A DNA stretch of 64,000 bases, taken from Variovorax sp. PAMC 28711 (GTDB taxonomy: Bacteria > Pseudomonadota > Gammaproteobacteria > Burkholderiales > Burkholderiaceae_C). Under the pieces are notes generated by a model. It searched no databases. It saw nothing but the letters and a program-made list of their open reading frames with translations, and had not been told where the DNA came from. Shown here piece by piece: positions 63,692 to 64,000 of this stretch; position 1 is the first letter of the stretch, and the number at the start of each line of letters is the position of its first letter. Where the stretch lies: NCBI RefSeq assembly GCF_001577265.1, contig NZ_CP014517.1, positions 487,001 through 551,000 of the forward strand. The letters run 5' to 3'. The translations under genes and the position numbers were made by a program.

Positions 63692-64000
63692 GCACTGGGC
63701 TTCCGCACCCGATGCGCCGTGTGAGTGTGGTGGTGGCCCTGGCGCTGGCCACCACCGCCACCGGACTGCACGCGCAGTCCGGTGGCGGCAATCCGCTCGA
63801 CCAGTTGCCGGCGACGCGTCCGCTGCAGCCGGTTCCGCCGCCGCGGACGACGGTCGATGTGCAGGCTCCGGCCGGCCCGGCCGAAGCCAAGCTGGCGCGC
63901 AGCGTGACGCCCTCGCGTTTCGACATCGAGGGCGTCAACGCGATCCCCTTCGCCGATGTGGCGAACCTGTTTGCGCCGCTGGCCGGGCAACCGGTGACGG
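63688..64000 (+). CDS. ShlB/FhaC/HecB-type two-partner secretion transporter, 5' part
   Basis: 104 codons are visible; the gene runs off the window. A signal peptide (~10-30, VSVVVALALATTATGLHA) is followed by a Pro-rich linker (PATRPLQPVPPPRTTVDVQA) and the first POTRA-type segment, FDIEGVNAIPFADVANLFAP near residue 78. TpsB proteins are outer-membrane beta barrels that export a TpsA partner. The four-base overlap with the lipoprotein gene suggests that protein is its cargo or helper. The barrel is not seen, so BamA/TamA-like assignment remains possible. Confidence 0.75.
   Translation, partial: MSTGLPHPMRRVSVVVALALATTATGLHAQSGGGNPLDQLPATRPLQPVPPPRTTVDVQAPAGPAEAKLARSVTPSRFDIEGVNAIPFADVANLFAPLAGQPVT

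Overview
The window is GC-rich and densely packed with genes. It looks like chromosomal DNA of a betaproteobacterium in the Burkholderiales, most likely Comamonadaceae (Variovorax-like). This rests on the neighbourhoods (ybiB-cobA beside a nitrate-assimilation regulator, rpsU-yqeY, pmbA/darP/mog, hpf) and on the protein sequences. Genus is an inference. No rRNA, tRNA, CRISPR array, prophage or intact insertion sequence was seen.

Layout. 1-1007: tail of an ANTAR antiterminator, its hairpin-plus-terminator RNA leader, and what looks like the scar of a deleted assimilatory nitrate cluster (start of nrtA, then a possible tail of nasA). 1008-8298: ybiB, cobA, a YiiX-like lipoprotein, a flavoprotein, rpsU, yqeY, pmbA, darP, mog. 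8303-11199: a quorum-sensing island (luxI, RsaM-like repressor, luxR) plus an unrecognised gene preceded by a near-perfect lux box. 11213-19419: cysE, trmJ, suhB, FUSC transporter, MscS channel, a YqjI/YqjH-like PadR and siderophore-reductase pair, and a membrane-anchored WYL-like protein. 19448-25412: hipBA with a long dyad operator, mutS, an orphan Anbu proteasome-like peptidase, a hydrolase. 25429-30262: uppP, then an amino-acid-related unit (racemase, binding protein, class III aminotransferase) facing an RpiR regulator.

30362-39589: an MdtABC-OprM-type RND efflux operon in which mdtA and mdtB are frameshifted while mdtC and the outer-membrane gene are open. 39850-43349: a LytS/LytTR two-component system split by a VapBC-like toxin-antitoxin pair that has its own perfect 20-bp palindrome. 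43431-48019: a Tyr/Pro-rich secreted protein, glnS, a GIY-YIG nuclease, a 422-bp gap with no assigned gene, and a membrane-anchored Mrr-like nuclease with a zinc ribbon. 48189-57733: housekeeping and hypothetical genes, including LysE exporter, nucleotidyltransferase-fold protein, M23 peptidase, rluE, a frameshifted M14-type deacylase, ylqF, hpf, an SDR and a lone receiver. 57887-62002: gshA, an esterase, a [2Fe-2S] ferredoxin and two tandem glutathione transferases. 62222-end: a glycine-rich lipoprotein translationally coupled to a two-partner-secretion outer-membrane transporter that runs off the window.

How parts work together. Glutathione synthesis and two GSTs lie close together. Iron handling (SIP reductase with a His-rich PadR) is predicted to be autoregulated through dyads just upstream. 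The quorum-sensing genes form a self-contained module whose most obvious binding site lies in front of an unknown gene. The most unusual loci are the glycine-rich lipoprotein/TpsB pair, the lux-box gene, the kinase-TA-regulator arrangement and the nitrate-cluster scar that keeps its RNA regulator.
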